Positions 38,393 through 52,486 of a stretch of 64,000 bases of DNA are shown piece by piece. The number at the start of each line of letters is the position of its first letter. Within the stretch, counting starts at the first letter, position 1. A program made the translations under genes and the position numbers. Source of the DNA: Shewanella chilikensis (GTDB lineage Bacteria; Pseudomonadota; Gammaproteobacteria; Enterobacterales; Shewanellaceae); NCBI RefSeq assembly GCF_002836945.1, contig NZ_NIJM01000011.1, positions 1 through 64,000 on the forward strand, read 5' to 3'. Below the pieces are notes generated by a model. The model was not told the origin of the DNA. It was given only the letters and a program-made list of their open reading frames with translations, and made no database searches.

Positions 38393-39658
38393 TCAAGACT
38401 TGGTGCGTTTCATCGCAGTGAAGAACTCTTCATTGGTCTTGGTCATTGCCAACTTGTCGATCAAGAATTCCATCGCGCTGACTTCATCCATAGGGTTGAG
38501 GATCTTACGCAGGATCCACATCTTCTGCAGCTCATCCGGCGTGGTTAGTTTCTCTTCACGACGGGTACCGCTGCGGTTGAAGTCAATGGCAGGGAATACC
38601 CGTTTTTCAGCGGCCTTGCGTGACAGATGCAGTTCCTGGTTACCTGTACCCTTGAACTCTTCGTAAATCACTTCGTCCATCTTGGAGCCGGTATCGATAA
38701 GCGCAGTGGCGATAATAGTCAGGCTGCCACCGTTTTCGATATTACGGGCTGCACCGAAGAAACGCTTGGGTCTGTGCAGCGCGTTGGCATCCACACCACC
38801 TGTCAGCACCTTGCCGGATGAAGGCACAACCGTGTTGTAAGCACGAGCCAGACGGGTGATGGAGTCCAGCAGAATCACTACGTCTTTCTTGTGTTCAACC
38901 AGGCGCTTGGCCTTTTCGATAACCATCTCTGCAACTTGTACGTGACGGCTTGCAGGCTCATCGAAGGTGGAAGCGATCACTTCACCCTGAACCAGACGCT
39001 GCATTTCGGTGACTTCTTCAGGACGTTCGTCGATCAGCAGCACCATCAACACTACTTCAGGGTTGTTGTAGGTGATTGATTGGGCAATGTTCTGCAGCAG
39101 CAGAGTCTTACCGGCTTTGGGTGGCGCAACAATCAGCCCACGCTGGCCCTTACCCACAGGTGAGCAGAGATCCAGAATTCGGGCTGTGATATCTTCGGTG
39201 GAACCGTTACCACGTTCCATACGCAGACGTTCTTCTGCATGCAGTGGGGTAAGGTTTTCAAACAGGATCTTGTTGCGAGAGTTTTCAGGCTTGTCGAAGT
39301 TAACTTCGTTAACTTTCAGCAGAGCAAAATAGCGTTCGCCTTCTTTAGGGGGACGTATTTTGCCGAAAATGGTGTCACCCGTTCGCATGTTGAAACGACG
39401 GATCTGGCTTGGAGAAACATAAATATCATCGGGACCGGCCAGATACGAACCATCGGCACTGCGCAGGAAACCAAATCCATCCTGAAGTATTTCCAGAACG
39501 CCGCCGCCGAAGATGTCTTCACCGCTCTTGGCATGGGCTTTCAATATAGAGAAGATGATATCCTGCTTGCGGGCACGAGCCATATTCTCCAGCTTCATTT
39601 CTTCGGCCAGTGCGACTAAGTCTGCAATAGACTTGTTTTTTAATTCAGTTAAATTCAT
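38393..39658 (-). CDS. rho: Transcription termination factor Rho
   Basis: A 421-residue hexameric RNA helicase. The start [14 protein letters not shown] matches E. coli; an upstream in-frame start would add seven residues. The RNA-binding cold-shock-like domain ([21 protein letters not shown], split: [21 protein letters not shown]), P-loop APPKAGKT, Walker [13 protein letters not shown] and Q-loop region [16 protein letters not shown] are unchanged from the E. coli protein or nearly so. Neighbour trxA lies 213 bp upstream, in keeping with the trxA-rho order of this group. Confidence 0.98.
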   Translation of the reverse strand: MNLTELKNKSIADLVALAEEMKLENMARARKQDIIFSILKAHAKSGEDIFGGGVLEILQDGFGFLRSADGSYLAGPDDIYVSPSQIRRFNMRTGDTIFGKIRPPKEGERYFALLKVNEVNFDKPENSRNKILFENLTPLHAEERLRMERGNGSTEDITARILDLCSPVGKGQRGLIVAPPKAGKTLLLQNIAQSITYNNPEVVLMVLLIDERPEEVTEMQRLVQGEVIASTFDEPASRHVQVAEMVIEKAKRLVEHKKDVVILLDSITRLARAYNTVVPSSGKVLTGGVDANALHRPKRFFGAARNIENGGSLTIIATALIDTGSKMDEVIYEEFKGTGNQELHLSRKAAEKRVFPAIDFNRSGTRREEKLTTPDELQKMWILRKILNPMDEVSAMEFLIDKLAMTKTNEEFFTAMKRTKS

Positions 39659-39814
39659 TTTTGGTGGGTCTTGTTTCACGCGACAAAGCTTACGCGCTCA
39701 ATCTCTCAAATTGGACTTGATGGATGTTGATTGAACAGCGAGAAGTGGGTTAGTAGAAAGAATCTGGTTATTAAAGTAGCACTATCAGGACAGGGCGTCC
39801 AGAAGTTTAACTGA

Positions 39815-39849
39815 ACCCGGCACATTTTTATTTCTAGGGCGTGCCGGGT
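39815..39849 (-). terminator. Hairpin after trxA (probable weak terminator)
   Basis: ACCCGGCAC (39815-39823) and GTGCCGGGT (39841-39849) form a perfect 9-bp stem with a 17-nt loop, 22 bp beyond the trxA stop. On the minus strand it is followed by TCAGTTAAACTTC, without a clear T-run, so some readthrough into rho is possible. Confidence 0.45.
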
Positions 39850-39871
39850 GTCACTTATTTGATTTGAGTGA

Positions 39872-40198
39872 TCAAATCTGGGCGTCGATGAACTCTTTCA
39901 ACTGAGTCTTGGACAGGGCGCCAACCTGATTGGCAACCAGTTCACCGTTTTTGAACAGCAACAGAGTAGGGATGCTGCGAACACCGTATTTAACAGGTGA
40001 AGCGTTATTTTGATCTATGTTCAATTTGGCGATGGTCAGTTTGCCGGCGTATTCTTCGGCAACATCGTCCAGGATGGGAGCGATCATTTTACATGGGCCA
40101 CACCACTCGGCCCAGAAGTCTACCAATACAGGCAGTTCTGATTTCAGGACGTCGTTTTCAAAGCTGTCGTCGCTCAGGTACACAATTTTATCGCTCAT
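39872..40198 (-). CDS. trxA: Thioredoxin 1
   Basis: A 108-residue cytoplasmic dithiol reductase. [16 protein letters not shown] holds the CGPC active site; the cis-proline follows in RSIPTLLLF. The start [16 protein letters not shown] at 40198 is the usual one; an upstream in-frame ATG would add eight unusual residues. Divergent from rhlB across 153 bp. Confidence 0.97.
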   Translation of the reverse strand: MSDKIVYLSDDSFENDVLKSELPVLVDFWAEWCGPCKMIAPILDDVAEEYAGKLTIAKLNIDQNNASPVKYGVRSIPTLLLFKNGELVANQVGALSKTQLKEFIDAQI

Positions 40199-40351
40199 GA
40201 TGTTCTCCAGTTGGGTTGCCATTACTGGTCTGTTAATGGCTTAACCTGTATATTGGGTTGGATTAACGGCAATTCAAGTCACCGTTTTTTTCTTGTCGCT
40301 ATTTCAAACGATCGAGTATCTTATTGCAACCCTAACTGGTATGCTTGCGCT

Positions 40352-41665
40352 ATGAGCGAAACACATTTATCTCAACAAAAACTTGCCGAACTGCCACTAC
40401 ATCCTGAAGTAATTCAGGCGCTTGCAGAAAACGGTTTCGAATATTGTACGCCTATTCAGGCACTTTCCCTGCCGGTACTTTTGCAGGGCAAGGATATCGC
40501 CGGTCAGGCGCAGACAGGTACGGGCAAGACCCTGGCCTTTCTGGTAGCAACTTTTAACCACTTACTTTCCACCGACATTCCCGCCGAACGCCAACTTAAT
40601 CAGCCCAGAGCCATCATCATGGCACCAACCCGGGAACTGGCGATTCAGATAGCCAAAGATGCCACCTTGCTGTCCAAACACACCAAACTCAAGGTGGGGA
40701 TTGTCTATGGCGGCGAAGGCTATGATGTCCAGCGCAAGGTGCTGGACAAGGGCGTGGATATCCTGATTGGTACTACGGGGCGCATTATAGATTACGTGCG
40801 TCAAGGGGTTATCAACCTCAGCGCTATTCAGGCCGTAGTGTTGGATGAAGCGGATCGTATGTTTGATCTGGGCTTTATCAAAGACATTCGCTTCCTGTTC
40901 CGCCGCATGCCGGATGCCAAAGACAGGCTCAACATGCTGTTCTCGGCTACCCTGTCGATGAAGGTGCAGGAGCTGGCTTATGACCATATGAATGACCCGG
41001 TCAAAGTCGAAATTGCACCGGAAGAGAAAACTTCGAAAAACATCAAGGAAGAGCTGTTCTATCCTTCGATGAAAGACAAGATCCCACTGCTGCTTACCCT
41101 GATAGAGGAAGATTGGCCGGATAAGGCGATAGTCTTTGCCAATACCAAACATCAGTGTGAAAACCTCTGGGGTTGGCTCGAAGGTGATGGTCACAGAGTC
41201 GGTCTACTGACCGGTGACGTGCCACAAAAGAAACGCCTTAAGATCCTGGAGCTGTTCACCAAGGGTGATCTGGATATTTTGGTGGCCACAGACGTAGCGG
41301 CCCGTGGCCTGCATATTTCTGATGTGTCCCATGTCTATAACTTCGACCTGCCTGATGACTGTGAAGACTATGTTCACCGTATCGGTCGTACTGGCCGTGC
41401 CGGTGCCAAAGGGGTTTCGGTCAGCTTTGCCTGTGAAGAATACGCCCTCAACCTGCCGGCTATCGAAGACTATATCAAGCACTCGATTCCGGTAACCTCT
41501 TATGATGCCGAAGCCTTGCTCGATGATATTCCAGCACCGGTTCGTATCCATCGTAAGCATGCCGGACCGCGCAATACCCGTGATCGCGGTCAGGGACGTC
41601 CTCAGGGAGCTCATCGTAGCGGTGGTCGTCCACCTCGTCACGACAGGACTCGCAGACATTCCTGA
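40352..41665 (+). CDS. rhlB: DEAD-box RNA helicase RhlB
   Basis: A 437-residue ATP-dependent RNA helicase, part of the RNA degradosome with RNase E in enterobacteria. Q motif ([10 protein letters not shown]), [33 protein letters not shown] and [10 protein letters not shown] are present; a basic Arg/Gly-rich tail follows. The ATG at 40352 ([14 protein letters not shown]) matches the family. gppA begins at the base after its stop, as in E. coli, where rhlB and gppA are also neighbours. Confidence 0.96.
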   Translation: MSETHLSQQKLAELPLHPEVIQALAENGFEYCTPIQALSLPVLLQGKDIAGQAQTGTGKTLAFLVATFNHLLSTDIPAERQLNQPRAIIMAPTRELAIQIAKDATLLSKHTKLKVGIVYGGEGYDVQRKVLDKGVDILIGTTGRIIDYVRQGVINLSAIQAVVLDEADRMFDLGFIKDIRFLFRRMPDAKDRLNMLFSATLSMKVQELAYDHMNDPVKVEIAPEEKTSKNIKEELFYPSMKDKIPLLLTLIEEDWPDKAIVFANTKHQCENLWGWLEGDGHRVGLLTGDVPQKKRLKILELFTKGDLDILVATDVAARGLHISDVSHVYNFDLPDDCEDYVHRIGRTGRAGAKGVSVSFACEEYALNLPAIEDYIKHSIPVTSYDAEALLDDIPAPVRIHRKHAGPRNTRDRGQGRPQGAHRSGGRPPRHDRTRRHS

Positions 41666-42586
41666 ATGCCGAAACCCGCCTACGCTGCCATAACTCTTGG
41701 CTCCAATAGCTTCAATATGCTGGTTGCCCGTACCGTCGGCGGCCAGCCCAAGGTTCTCGCCAAGTACAAACGTAAGGTGAGGTTGGCCGAGGGAATTGAG
41801 GCTGATGGCAGTCTCAATCTGGCGGCATTCGAACGTGGCCTCGATTGCCTGGCCATGTTCTCCAATATGCTTGTCGAACATCAAGTCGATGATGTCAATG
41901 TGGCAGTCATTGCCACAGCAACCCTTCGTTGTATCAGCAACGCCGATGAATTCAATCGTCGTGCCCTGCAAATATTAGGGCACCCGATAGAGATCATCTG
42001 CGGTATGCGTGAAGCCGAACTTATCTATCAAGGCATGGTGGCGACCACTCATGGCGAAGGGCGACGCCTGGTGATAGATATAGGTGGTGCCAGTACCGAG
42101 TTTATTGTGGGTGACGGTGAAAAGGTGCTGTTTAAAACCAGTCTGCCTATAGGCTGTGTCACCTACAACCAATGCTTTTTCACCTCTGCTCCCTTGCAAC
42201 CGCTGGACTTTGACGATGTGCGAGCCAGGGTGGAACTGGCCTTGGCTGAACACAAATCGACTTTGAAAGCGCTGGGTTGGCATTCGGTGGTCGGCGCTTC
42301 CGGAGCAGTGCAGTCAGTGGTTGAAGTGTTGCAACATAGGCAGAGGTCGGAAACTTTGACTCTGGCGGTGTTGGAATCACTGAAACAGGAGTTATTGGCT
42401 CAGGAGAGCTTAACTCTGGATGGCATAGATGGCCTTGCTCCAGAGCGGGCACCGACCTTTACATCCGGTGTTGCCATCTTGCTGGCGCTGTTTGAGCTGC
42501 TGGGTATTGAACAACTGCATTTATCCGGCGGCGCTTTGCGTGAAGGGGTGTTGCAGATGTTGGCCAAACGGCAGTCTGCAGAATAA
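41666..42586 (+). CDS. gppA: Short Ppx/GppA-family phosphatase
   Basis: A 306-residue member of the ASKHA fold family that removes phosphate from pppGpp or polyphosphate. AAITLGSNSFNMLVAR, ATATLRCISNADEF, MREAELIYQG, the catalytic Glu region and DIGGASTEF are visible. E. coli GppA has about 494 residues; the C-terminal HD-like domain is absent here and the frame ends normally at LAKRQSAE with a terminator after it, so this is the short form and not a truncation by damage. Follows rhlB with no gap. Confidence 0.85.
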   Translation: MPKPAYAAITLGSNSFNMLVARTVGGQPKVLAKYKRKVRLAEGIEADGSLNLAAFERGLDCLAMFSNMLVEHQVDDVNVAVIATATLRCISNADEFNRRALQILGHPIEIICGMREAELIYQGMVATTHGEGRRLVIDIGGASTEFIVGDGEKVLFKTSLPIGCVTYNQCFFTSAPLQPLDFDDVRARVELALAEHKSTLKALGWHSVVGASGAVQSVVEVLQHRQRSETLTLAVLESLKQELLAQESLTLDGIDGLAPERAPTFTSGVAILLALFELLGIEQLHLSGGALREGVLQMLAKRQSAE

Positions 42587-42595
42587 GCACAATTA

Positions 42596-42622
42596 AAAAA
42601 GGACCTTAACCAGGTCCTTTTT
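42596..42622. terminator. Bidirectional terminator between gppA and the thioredoxin-like gene
   Basis: AAAAAGGACC (42596-42605), 7-nt loop, GGTCCTTTTT (42613-42622): ten-base arms with A and T runs on both sides, placed between two convergent genes. Confidence 0.9.
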
Positions 42623-42690
42623 ACTATCTCATTTTTTTGTTGCTACAGCCCTAGTGCACCTTAGGTTACGCGGCATAGTGGCTTGAAAGA

Positions 42691-43230
42691 TTACTTGAGG
42701 ATCTTGGCCAGATCCTGCTCCAGAGAGACTTCCGGGCGTTCAACGATACGGCCAATCTCTTTGTCATCCTGAAGTACAATAAAGGTTGGGATCCGCTGGA
42801 AGTCATATTGGGCGGCCAAGCCTTCCGGATCCTGTTTCTGGCGATCTACCCCGATATAACGCACCTGGATATTAGGGTTGGCCACTTGCTCCATGATACG
42901 GATAAAGCGCGGTGTTTCTCTGTGGCAGTCCGGGCACCAGGTGCCTATGATGACGACAATTTCTGTGGCCTTATCGACCGCTTTTATTGGAGCCAAGGCA
43001 TCTGTCTCTACCTGATAACTCTGATAGCCACTGCTGAATTCGGGTAATTCTGTCACCAGTTTCTGTGCTTCGACTGCGCCCGTTAAGATCACTTCCTGTT
43101 TCTCCTCGCTGCAGGTGGCGATAAAGCCTTCCTGTTTGTCTTCGAAACCACAACCGCCATTGGCCATAACCTGGCAACTGAAGAATAACGCGGTGGTGGC
43201 GAGTAACGCTTTTACATTCTGGTGCATCAT
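42691..43230 (-). CDS. Exported thioredoxin-fold protein with CPDC motif
   Basis: A 179-residue protein with an N-terminal signal peptide (about 1-23, ending VMANG). The thioredoxin-like domain begins near residue 90: VVIIGTWCPDCHRETPRF with redox motif CPDC, and the cis-proline in FQRIPTFIVL. A short N-terminal segment with two cysteines (GGCGFED, ATCSEE) precedes it. It should act as a periplasmic thiol oxidoreductase; the partner is unknown. It stands alone, with hemB's terminator upstream. Confidence 0.85.
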   Translation of the reverse strand: MMHQNVKALLATTALFFSCQVMANGGCGFEDKQEGFIATCSEEKQEVILTGAVEAQKLVTELPEFSSGYQSYQVETDALAPIKAVDKATEIVVIIGTWCPDCHRETPRFIRIMEQVANPNIQVRYIGVDRQKQDPEGLAAQYDFQRIPTFIVLQDDKEIGRIVERPEVSLEQDLAKILK

Positions 43231-43391
43231 ACTACCTCGGGTGGGGTGACTCCATACCCTGATTCAAACATTGGTGAGGGATATATCAAAGAGACAAACA
43301 CTATGTATGTTAGCAAGATCACTAAATAATTTTGATCTGAACAAAGAGGTTTTTCAACCAGGGAGTGGATTCTTGCCGGGAATGGTATAAA

Positions 43392-43420
43392 TACAAAAAA
43401 GCCGCCTTGAAGGCGGCTTT
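43392..43420 (-). terminator. hemB terminator
   Basis: AAAGCCGCC (43398-43406), 5-nt loop, GGCGGCTTT (43412-43420); on the minus strand a run of T follows the stem. It begins 11 bp after the hemB stop and closes the long ubiE-hemB gene run. Confidence 0.88.
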
Positions 43421-43430
43421 GGAGTTCAAT

Positions 43431-46331
<2,901 letters not shown>

Positions 46332-46339
<8 letters not shown>

Positions 46340-47135
46340 GAATGCTCTCCAGTTTAAAGAAACGCAAGCTGTTGCTAAAGCATTGGCGCGCAAGACTCTC
46401 CAGCGACTGACCTCGGATGTCGGCGACAGCTTGGGCTATGTAAGGCAGATACTTGGGCTCATTGCGGCCGGATTTGGGCTTGGGCCGCATGCTGCGTGGT
46501 AGTAGATAGGGACTGTCGGTTTCCAGTAATAATCTGTTGTCCGGGATTAAGGGGAGAGCGCTGACCAGATCCTGTCCCCGACGTTCGTCACAAACCCAAC
46601 CTGTTACGCCCAAATACAGATCCCTGGCAATATAGTCTTCGGCCTGTTTGGGGCCGTCGGTAAAACAGTGCAGCAGCGCCGCCGGCAGGGCTTCCAGATA
46701 GTCATCCAGAATAGCCAGAAAATCATCATGGGCATCTCGCTGATGCATCAGTACCGGGTATTGCAGTTCTACCGCCAGAGCCAACTGGGCCTCAAAGGCC
46801 TGGCGTTGCTGCTGGCGCGGCGAAAAGTCTCTGTTGTAATCCAGGCCGCATTCCCCTATGGCAACCACGCCCGGTTGTCCGGCCAGTAGCTTCAGTTCTG
46901 CGGCGCTCTCCGTTTGCCATTCGCTGGCATGATGAGGGTGGACACCTGCTGTAGTGTAGACTTTTTGGGGATATTGCCGGCAAACCTGGATGCAGTTTCG
47001 GCTTTCATCCAGATGACTGCCAATAATGATAAGCGGCGAGACGCCTTCGCCTGCCGCTTCATTGATAACTCGATTGAGATCTTGTTCCAGGTGGCTGCCA
47101 ATCAAATTGACAGCGATATCCAGGTATTGATTCAC
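46332..47135 (-). CDS. tatD: TatD family metal-dependent DNase
   Basis: A 267-residue TIM-barrel hydrolase. Metal-binding signatures: the start YLDIAVNL (the usual DxHxH motif is altered), IGECGLDYNRD, PVLMHQRDAHDD, HCFTD and LLETDSPYLLPR. In the first motif, family members often have D-x-H; here the second half is NLIG, so one metal ligand set differs, as in E. coli TatD (DIGVNLT). Follows tatABC and one more gene; DNase activity is reported for E. coli TatD, and it is not needed for Tat export. Confidence 0.92.
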
Positions 47136-47647
47136 TGCAGACGTTTGACCCTGATAGTGCTGTTGCGCCCTTCAGCTCCCAACAGGAATGAGCCTAAGGC
47201 GGCTTTTTCGATATAAACCTTCTGCCCGGATTTCAGGCGGAAATTGCGGCTGTCGGTCTGTTTCCAAACCTGACCGTTATTGAAGCTGATTTTGAGGGCG
47301 CCATAGGGGTCTTTCTCGACCTCGCTGATGGTCAGGAAAATCTTCGCAACTTCATTTTTCTTGCTGGCCTGGATAGTGGATTCCAGGTTATCGGCACCGA
47401 AGTCGGCCGCAGGATCGACCTGGACACTCTTGGCTACAGGCGCAGCGGCAACCACAGTGGTTACTTCGGCAGGACTAACTTGGGGGGCTTTTACATGAGA
47501 GACTTTGGCAGCCAGCTCATCGTAGCAGATGAGCCGGTCGAGTTTATCAGTTAGGGAGGCACATTGAGCCAACTCCTGCTCGATTCCGGCCTGAGCCTGA
47601 AAACAAAGCAGTGCAGCAGTAGAGGCAGCAATCCAGGTTAAACGCAT
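47132..47647 (-). CDS. Exported protein of unknown function with CxxL...LICYD motif
   Basis: A 171-residue protein with a signal peptide (about 1-20, ending FQAQA). Next comes QCASLTDKLDRLICYDELA, a pattern shared by many gammaproteobacterial periplasmic proteins including VasI/TagO; the two cysteines may form a disulfide. After an Ala/Val-rich linker the C-terminal half (KIFLTISEVEKDPYGALKI, split: KIFLTISEVE, DPYGALKI) looks beta-rich. ATG at 47647 has AAGG 9 nt upstream. It overlaps tatD by 4 bp. I do not know its function. Confidence 0.8.
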   Translation of the reverse strand: MRLTWIAASTAALLCFQAQAGIEQELAQCASLTDKLDRLICYDELAAKVSHVKAPQVSPAEVTTVVAAAPVAKSVQVDPAADFGADNLESTIQASKKNEVAKIFLTISEVEKDPYGALKISFNNGQVWKQTDSRNFRLKSGQKVYIEKAALGSFLLGAEGRNSTIRVKRLQ

Positions 47648-47695
47648 GAATATCATCCTTCTTTTATTCTTGTTATTACCCTTGCTGCCTGCTGA

Positions 47696-48451
47696 TTATG
47701 CCTGCTTTTCCTCGGTTTCGTCCTCGTCTGATTCATCCGAAGCCTTGCTGTAAAAACGGGCAGCCAAGAGTCCACCTTCAAACAATAACAGCATTGGCAC
47801 GGCCAGCATAGTCTGAGAGATGACATCTGGCGGTGTCAGCATCATGCCCACCACAAAGGCACCGACAACGATATAGGGGCGTTTGGCTCTTAGGTCTTCC
47901 GGAGTAGTGACTCCGGCCCAGCACAGCAAAATCACGGCGACCGGGATCTCGAATGCCAAACCAAAGGCAAAGAACAGCTTCAGAATAAAGCTCAGATAAC
48001 TGCTGATATCGGTCGCGACCTGAACCCCTTCCGGAGCCACACTGGTAAAGAAGCCGAATACGACCGGGAACACTACATAGTAGGCAAAGGCAATTCCCAA
48101 ATAAAACAGCAGAGTACTGCTGAATAAGAGCGGAACTACCAGACGTTTTTCATGTTTATATAGTCCGGGCGCGACAAAGGACCAGATCTGAAATAGCACA
48201 TAGGGCACCGCAATGAAAAAAGACAGTACCAGTGTTAGTTTAAAGGGAGCAAAAAACGGCGCGGCCACATCCGTTGCAATCATACTGCCGGTATCCGGCA
48301 ATGACTGCATCAATGGGATCGCCATATAGTGATAGATATCATTGGCCCAGTAAACCAGGGCAATAAACACGATAAGCACACTTGCAATGGCTTTGAGCAG
48401 TTTAGTGCGCAGTTCAAGCAAGTGGCTGATTAATGGCTGCTGTTGCGACAT
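47696..48451 (-). CDS. tatC: TatC, twin-arginine translocase receptor subunit
   Basis: A 251-residue inner-membrane protein with six helices. The cytoplasmic start [20 protein letters not shown] with the HLxELR motif that reads twin-arginine signals, and [20 protein letters not shown] with the conserved loop, identify it. The tail is acidic. Third gene of tatABC, 10 bp after tatB. Confidence 0.97.
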   Translation of the reverse strand: MSQQQPLISHLLELRTKLLKAIASVLIVFIALVYWANDIYHYMAIPLMQSLPDTGSMIATDVAAPFFAPFKLTLVLSFFIAVPYVLFQIWSFVAPGLYKHEKRLVVPLLFSSTLLFYLGIAFAYYVVFPVVFGFFTSVAPEGVQVATDISSYLSFILKLFFAFGLAFEIPVAVILLCWAGVTTPEDLRAKRPYIVVGAFVVGMMLTPPDVISQTMLAVPMLLLFEGGLLAARFYSKASDESDEDETEEKQA

Positions 48452-48461
48452 GCGTTACCCA

Positions 48462-48875
<414 letters not shown>

Positions 48876-49121
48876 TTACGCCTGTTCTTTGTCCTTGGAC
48901 TCAGGCTTCTTATCAGTCGCCTGTGCTTTTGGGTCTGCCTGAGTGTTCTGTGCAGAAGTGTCCTCTATGGCCTTCTTGTCGTCGTCACTGGACATGGCAT
49001 TTTTAAATCCCTTAACTGCTCCGCCGAGGTCGCCGCCCAGTGAACGCAGCTTCTTGGTGCCGAACAGCAGCACTACAATTAACGCGATGATGAGAAGTTG
49101 CCAAATACTGATACCACCCAT
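48876..49121 (-). CDS. tatA: TatA, pore-forming twin-arginine translocase subunit
   Basis: An 81-residue protein: [20 protein letters not shown] is the single helix, followed by [19 protein letters not shown], the FG-type hinge and amphipathic helix of TatA, and an acidic, Lys-rich tail. First gene of tatABC; a perfect 16-bp palindrome lies just upstream. Confidence 0.97.
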   Translation of the reverse strand: MGGISIWQLLIIALIVVLLFGTKKLRSLGGDLGGAVKGFKNAMSSDDDKKAIEDTSAQNTQADPKAQATDKKPESKDKEQA

Positions 49122-49145
49122 GAAGGTTTCCTCTTAGATAATCTT

Positions 49146-49161
49146 GGTTCAATTATGAACC
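49146..49161. repeat. 16-bp palindrome upstream of tatA
   Basis: GGTTCA-ATTA-TGAACC is a perfect 6-4-6 inverted repeat, 24 bp before the tatA ATG in the 59-bp AT-rich gap after ubiB. It could be an operator or a hairpin in the tatA leader. I know no regulator with this exact site. Confidence 0.5.
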
Positions 49162-49180
49162 TTTAATTAAAATGTACTAA

Positions 49181-50830
49181 TTAAAATTTCTTAATTTTAG
49201 GCCTGGATCGCCATCCAACAAACCATAGGATTGCTCCGGCCCCAATACTGACATAGGACGGCCACAGTGTAGCGTCCTGACTGAGTGAAATCGTGCCACA
49301 GATCAACAAAATTGCGGATGTGATTAACAAATAATTACTTTTGTGTGCTTTTTGCTGGTGCTTAAGATACTTATCCAGCATCTGCTGCTGAGCCCCAAGG
49401 AGATTACGCCCCAGCTTCAGATTGTCATATATCAGCTCCGGAAACTCTGGAAGTTTATCAGACCAGAAGGGCAATTGTGTTTGCACTTTTTTGAACATTG
49501 CCTTGGGGCCGACCTGTTCTGCCATCCACTGCTCAAGGAAAGGTTTGGCCGTTTGCCACAGATCCAGCTGAGGGTAAAGCTGACGTCCCAAGCCCTCGAT
49601 ATAGAGCAAGGTCTTTTCCAGCAAGACCAACTGCGGCTGCACCACTATATGAAAGCGGCGCGCGGTGCGAAAAAGTTCCAACAATACATGGCCGAAGGAG
49701 ATCTCATTCAGCGGCTTGTTGAACATAGGTTCACACACCACTTTGACTGCTTGCTCGAAGGCCTGAATATCGGTATCGGCCGAAACCCAACCGGATTCCA
49801 CATACAGCTGAGCGATACGGCGGTAATCACGATTGAAGAAGGCAAGGAAGTTTTCTGCCAGATAGCGTTTATCCGTGTCGTTAAGTGTTCCCATAATGCC
49901 GCAGTCCAGACCGATATAGAAAGGATCTTCCGGGTGCTCGCGGGAAATAAAGATGTTGCCCGGGTGCATGTCGGCGTGGAAAAAATTATCGCGAAAGACC
50001 TGGGTAAAGAAGAGTTCCACCCCACGCTCGGCCAACAGCTTGAGGTTGGTGCCCTGTGCCTTGAGCGCTGCTATATCAGATACAGGGATCCCCTCGATGC
50101 GCTCCATCACCATCATCCTTGGATAGCAAAGCTCTTCATAGACATAGGGAATATAGAGGGCGTTGGAGTCGATAAAATTGTTGCGCAGCTTGACCGTATT
50201 GAGCGCTTCCAGTTTAAGGTTGAGCTCCCCCAAAATGGTAGTGCGGTAGTCTTCCACCACTTCGGCCGGGCGCAGGCGGTTATCCGGGCCGAGAATGGTT
50301 CCCAGCAGCTTGGCACTCTGGCTCATCAACTGCAAGTCGGCGAGAATGTTTTGCTCTACATTGGGGCGTAATACCTTGAGGACTACAGGCTTACCGTTGG
50401 ACTTGAGCGTTGCCGTGTGCACTTGGGAAATAGACGCCGAGGCCAGCGGGGTATCGTCAAAATCGTCAAACAGGGTTTCTATGGGGGCCTTGAGCTCGGC
50501 CTCAATGGCTTGCCGCGCCAACTTGGAGTCAAATGGCGGGACTCTGTCCTGCAACATGGCCAATTCATGGGCCCATTCATCACTGAGCAGATCGCGACGG
50601 GTGGAGAGCATTTGGCCGAACTTGATATAAACCGGCCCCAACTCTTGCATCGCCAGTTTCAGCCGTTCACCGCCTGCCTTGGATTTATGTTTGTTGTGTA
50701 GCCAAAATAGACTGCGACGCCAGAGTTTGAAGTACCAAGGGGTCAACTTTTTCGGCAACAGCTCATCCAAACCATAATGCAGGGCAATGCTGATAACCTG
50801 ATATCCTCTCTTGATACTGGCGAAACTCAT
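49181..50830 (-). CDS. ubiB: UbiB, ubiquinone biosynthesis atypical kinase/ATPase
   Basis: A 549-residue membrane-anchored ABC1/ADCK family protein needed for ubiquinone synthesis. Typical are [18 protein letters not shown] (the KxGQ motif special to this family), the Ala-rich loop with [18 protein letters not shown] with the ATP lysine, [10 protein letters not shown] in the catalytic loop and DCGIMG in place of DFG. Two C-terminal transmembrane helices end the protein ([15 protein letters not shown] and the next). Its ATG overlaps ubiJ by 4 bp. Confidence 0.97.
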   Translation of the reverse strand: MSFASIKRGYQVISIALHYGLDELLPKKLTPWYFKLWRRSLFWLHNKHKSKAGGERLKLAMQELGPVYIKFGQMLSTRRDLLSDEWAHELAMLQDRVPPFDSKLARQAIEAELKAPIETLFDDFDDTPLASASISQVHTATLKSNGKPVVLKVLRPNVEQNILADLQLMSQSAKLLGTILGPDNRLRPAEVVEDYRTTILGELNLKLEALNTVKLRNNFIDSNALYIPYVYEELCYPRMMVMERIEGIPVSDIAALKAQGTNLKLLAERGVELFFTQVFRDNFFHADMHPGNIFISREHPEDPFYIGLDCGIMGTLNDTDKRYLAENFLAFFNRDYRRIAQLYVESGWVSADTDIQAFEQAVKVVCEPMFNKPLNEISFGHVLLELFRTARRFHIVVQPQLVLLEKTLLYIEGLGRQLYPQLDLWQTAKPFLEQWMAEQVGPKAMFKKVQTQLPFWSDKLPEFPELIYDNLKLGRNLLGAQQQMLDKYLKHQQKAHKSNYLLITSAILLICGTISLSQDATLWPSYVSIGAGAILWFVGWRSRPKIKKF

Positions 50831-51459
50831 GGGCTTTTCTTGTCCTTCAAATTGGCGAGTCGTTGTTCTAAGGCGTCCGTGGCGGTCGCAAGCTCGTCAA
50901 TTTTGTCGCAATGGTGAATAAATTCAAGCCGATGAGGGGCTAATTTATACTCTTCGGTGGTTAATTGCGCCAGATGGGACTGGGTCTTGTTAAACACCCG
51001 GCTTAAATCTGCCCTGGCTCGCTCCAGACCGCTCAATAGTATATGCGTCGGGGCATCACCCAGATAACGGGACAAAGGCTCGGCAAAGTCGAATCTGACC
51101 TGTTGCAGGAAATGGCTGAATGTTTGCAACAGAGAGAGTTCACCTTCGATGACCAGCTTATCTTGCTTGATAAGCTCGGTGAGACTCTCGCCTTCGCCCA
51201 GGCGATAGAGAGTGGTGGCATCGGCCTTGACGGTTACCGCCACCTCGCCTTCATAGTTGGAAAGCACCTGAATTTTTTTGGCAAACACTAAATAAAGCGG
51301 CCAATTCAGTTGACTGAGCTGCAGACACAGGACTTTACCGTGCAGCGATTTCAACCGGGCATATTCGCCCTCGGCTTGGTCGGTGACTTTCTCTAGCGCC
51401 ATCTCCAGAGCGGCGCAGCACAGCAGCCGCCACTGTGATGTCAGGCTCAGTTCATTCAT
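50827..51459 (-). CDS. ubiJ: UbiJ, SCP2-domain accessory factor of ubiquinone synthesis
   Basis: A 210-residue protein. The first 110 residues form a lipid-binding SCP2-like domain ([38 protein letters not shown], split at [10 protein letters not shown]); the rest is a long coiled coil. UbiJ is a scaffold of the soluble Ubi complex that holds hydrophobic intermediates. It lies between ubiE and ubiB (gap 1 bp and overlap 4 bp), the same order as in E. coli. Confidence 0.94.
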   Translation of the reverse strand: MNELSLTSQWRLLCCAALEMALEKVTDQAEGEYARLKSLHGKVLCLQLSQLNWPLYLVFAKKIQVLSNYEGEVAVTVKADATTLYRLGEGESLTELIKQDKLVIEGELSLLQTFSHFLQQVRFDFAEPLSRYLGDAPTHILLSGLERARADLSRVFNKTQSHLAQLTTEEYKLAPHRLEFIHHCDKIDELATATDALEQRLANLKDKKSP

Positions 51460-51460
51460 C

Positions 51461-52216
51461 TCAGAACTTATAGCCTCGATGCAGAGCGACTACGCCGTCG
51501 GTCATATTGATGTAATCCACCTGCTCCAGGCCGGCGTCCAGCATCATCTGCTTCAGGGTTTCCTGATCCGGGTGCATACGGATGGACTCGGCCAGATATT
51601 CGTAGCTGTCGGCGTCTTTGGCAACCAACTGACCCATCTTGGGCAGGATCTTGAACGAATACAGATCATAGGCCTTGCGCATGATCTCATGCTGTGGCTT
51701 GGAGAACTCCAATACCAACAATTTACCGCCAGGCTTGAGCACTCGTTGCATTGAGCGCAGCGCCGCATCTTTGTCGGTCACATTACGCAGGCCAAAGGCG
51801 ATGGTGATGATATCGAAGTGATTGTCCGGGAAGGGCAGCGCTTCGGCGTTGGCCTGTACATAACTGACGTTGCCCACTATGCCCTTGTCGCGCAGCTTGC
51901 TGCGGCCAACTTTGAGCATGGAATCATTGATATCCGCCAGAATAACTTGGCCTTTTTCGCCCACCAGGTGCGAGAATTTTGCGGTCAAATCACCGGTGCC
52001 TCCGGCCAGATCCAATACCTTCATTCCCGGACGGGCACCGGCGCACTCTATGGTGAAGCGTTTCCAGAATCTATGGATACCAAAGGAAGCGACATCGTTC
52101 ATGATGTCGTATTTAGCGGCAACGGAATGGAAGACTCCGGCTACCAGGTCGGCCTTTTTTTCAGCTTCGACAGTTTTATACCCGAAATGTGTACTCTTTG
52201 GTGAGCCTTCAGACAT
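51461..52216 (-). CDS. ubiE: UbiE, ubiquinone/menaquinone C-methyltransferase
   Basis: A 251-residue SAM-dependent methyltransferase for the ring carbon of both quinones. [24 protein letters not shown] (SAM motif I), [19 protein letters not shown] and LEFSKPQ are the family signatures. First gene of a run of ten minus-strand genes ending at hemB; the promoter should lie in 52217-52486, where I see no further gene. Confidence 0.97.
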   Translation of the reverse strand: MSEGSPKSTHFGYKTVEAEKKADLVAGVFHSVAAKYDIMNDVASFGIHRFWKRFTIECAGARPGMKVLDLAGGTGDLTAKFSHLVGEKGQVILADINDSMLKVGRSKLRDKGIVGNVSYVQANAEALPFPDNHFDIITIAFGLRNVTDKDAALRSMQRVLKPGGKLLVLEFSKPQHEIMRKAYDLYSFKILPKMGQLVAKDADSYEYLAESIRMHPDQETLKQMMLDAGLEQVDYINMTDGVVALHRGYKF

Positions 52217-52486
52217 CAGTGTATTCCTATGACTAACTTGTATTGCCGCGAGTGTAAGCTATTGGTGCGGCTTGCTGAATCTTTGCGCGGCCAAGCTGTG
52301 ATCGCCGCAGTAAAAAACGCTGTTGGCCCCGTGGCCAGACTGCGCATTAGACCACAATATCTGCCGGGGGTGAATAGCCTCAGCCGCCATAGCATTCCCT
52401 ATTGCGGCTGAACTTCGCTGAGCCGTCCTGCCTATTTGAGCACGGGCAAGCTTGGCGGTGCTAAAGCGAAAAGAGTGTGGCAGTGT

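Noticed and set aside
52229..52411. 60-codon plus-strand frame between ubiE and the arginase-family gene
   Set aside because: It has no credible ribosome-binding site or similarity and lies in the ubiE promoter region.
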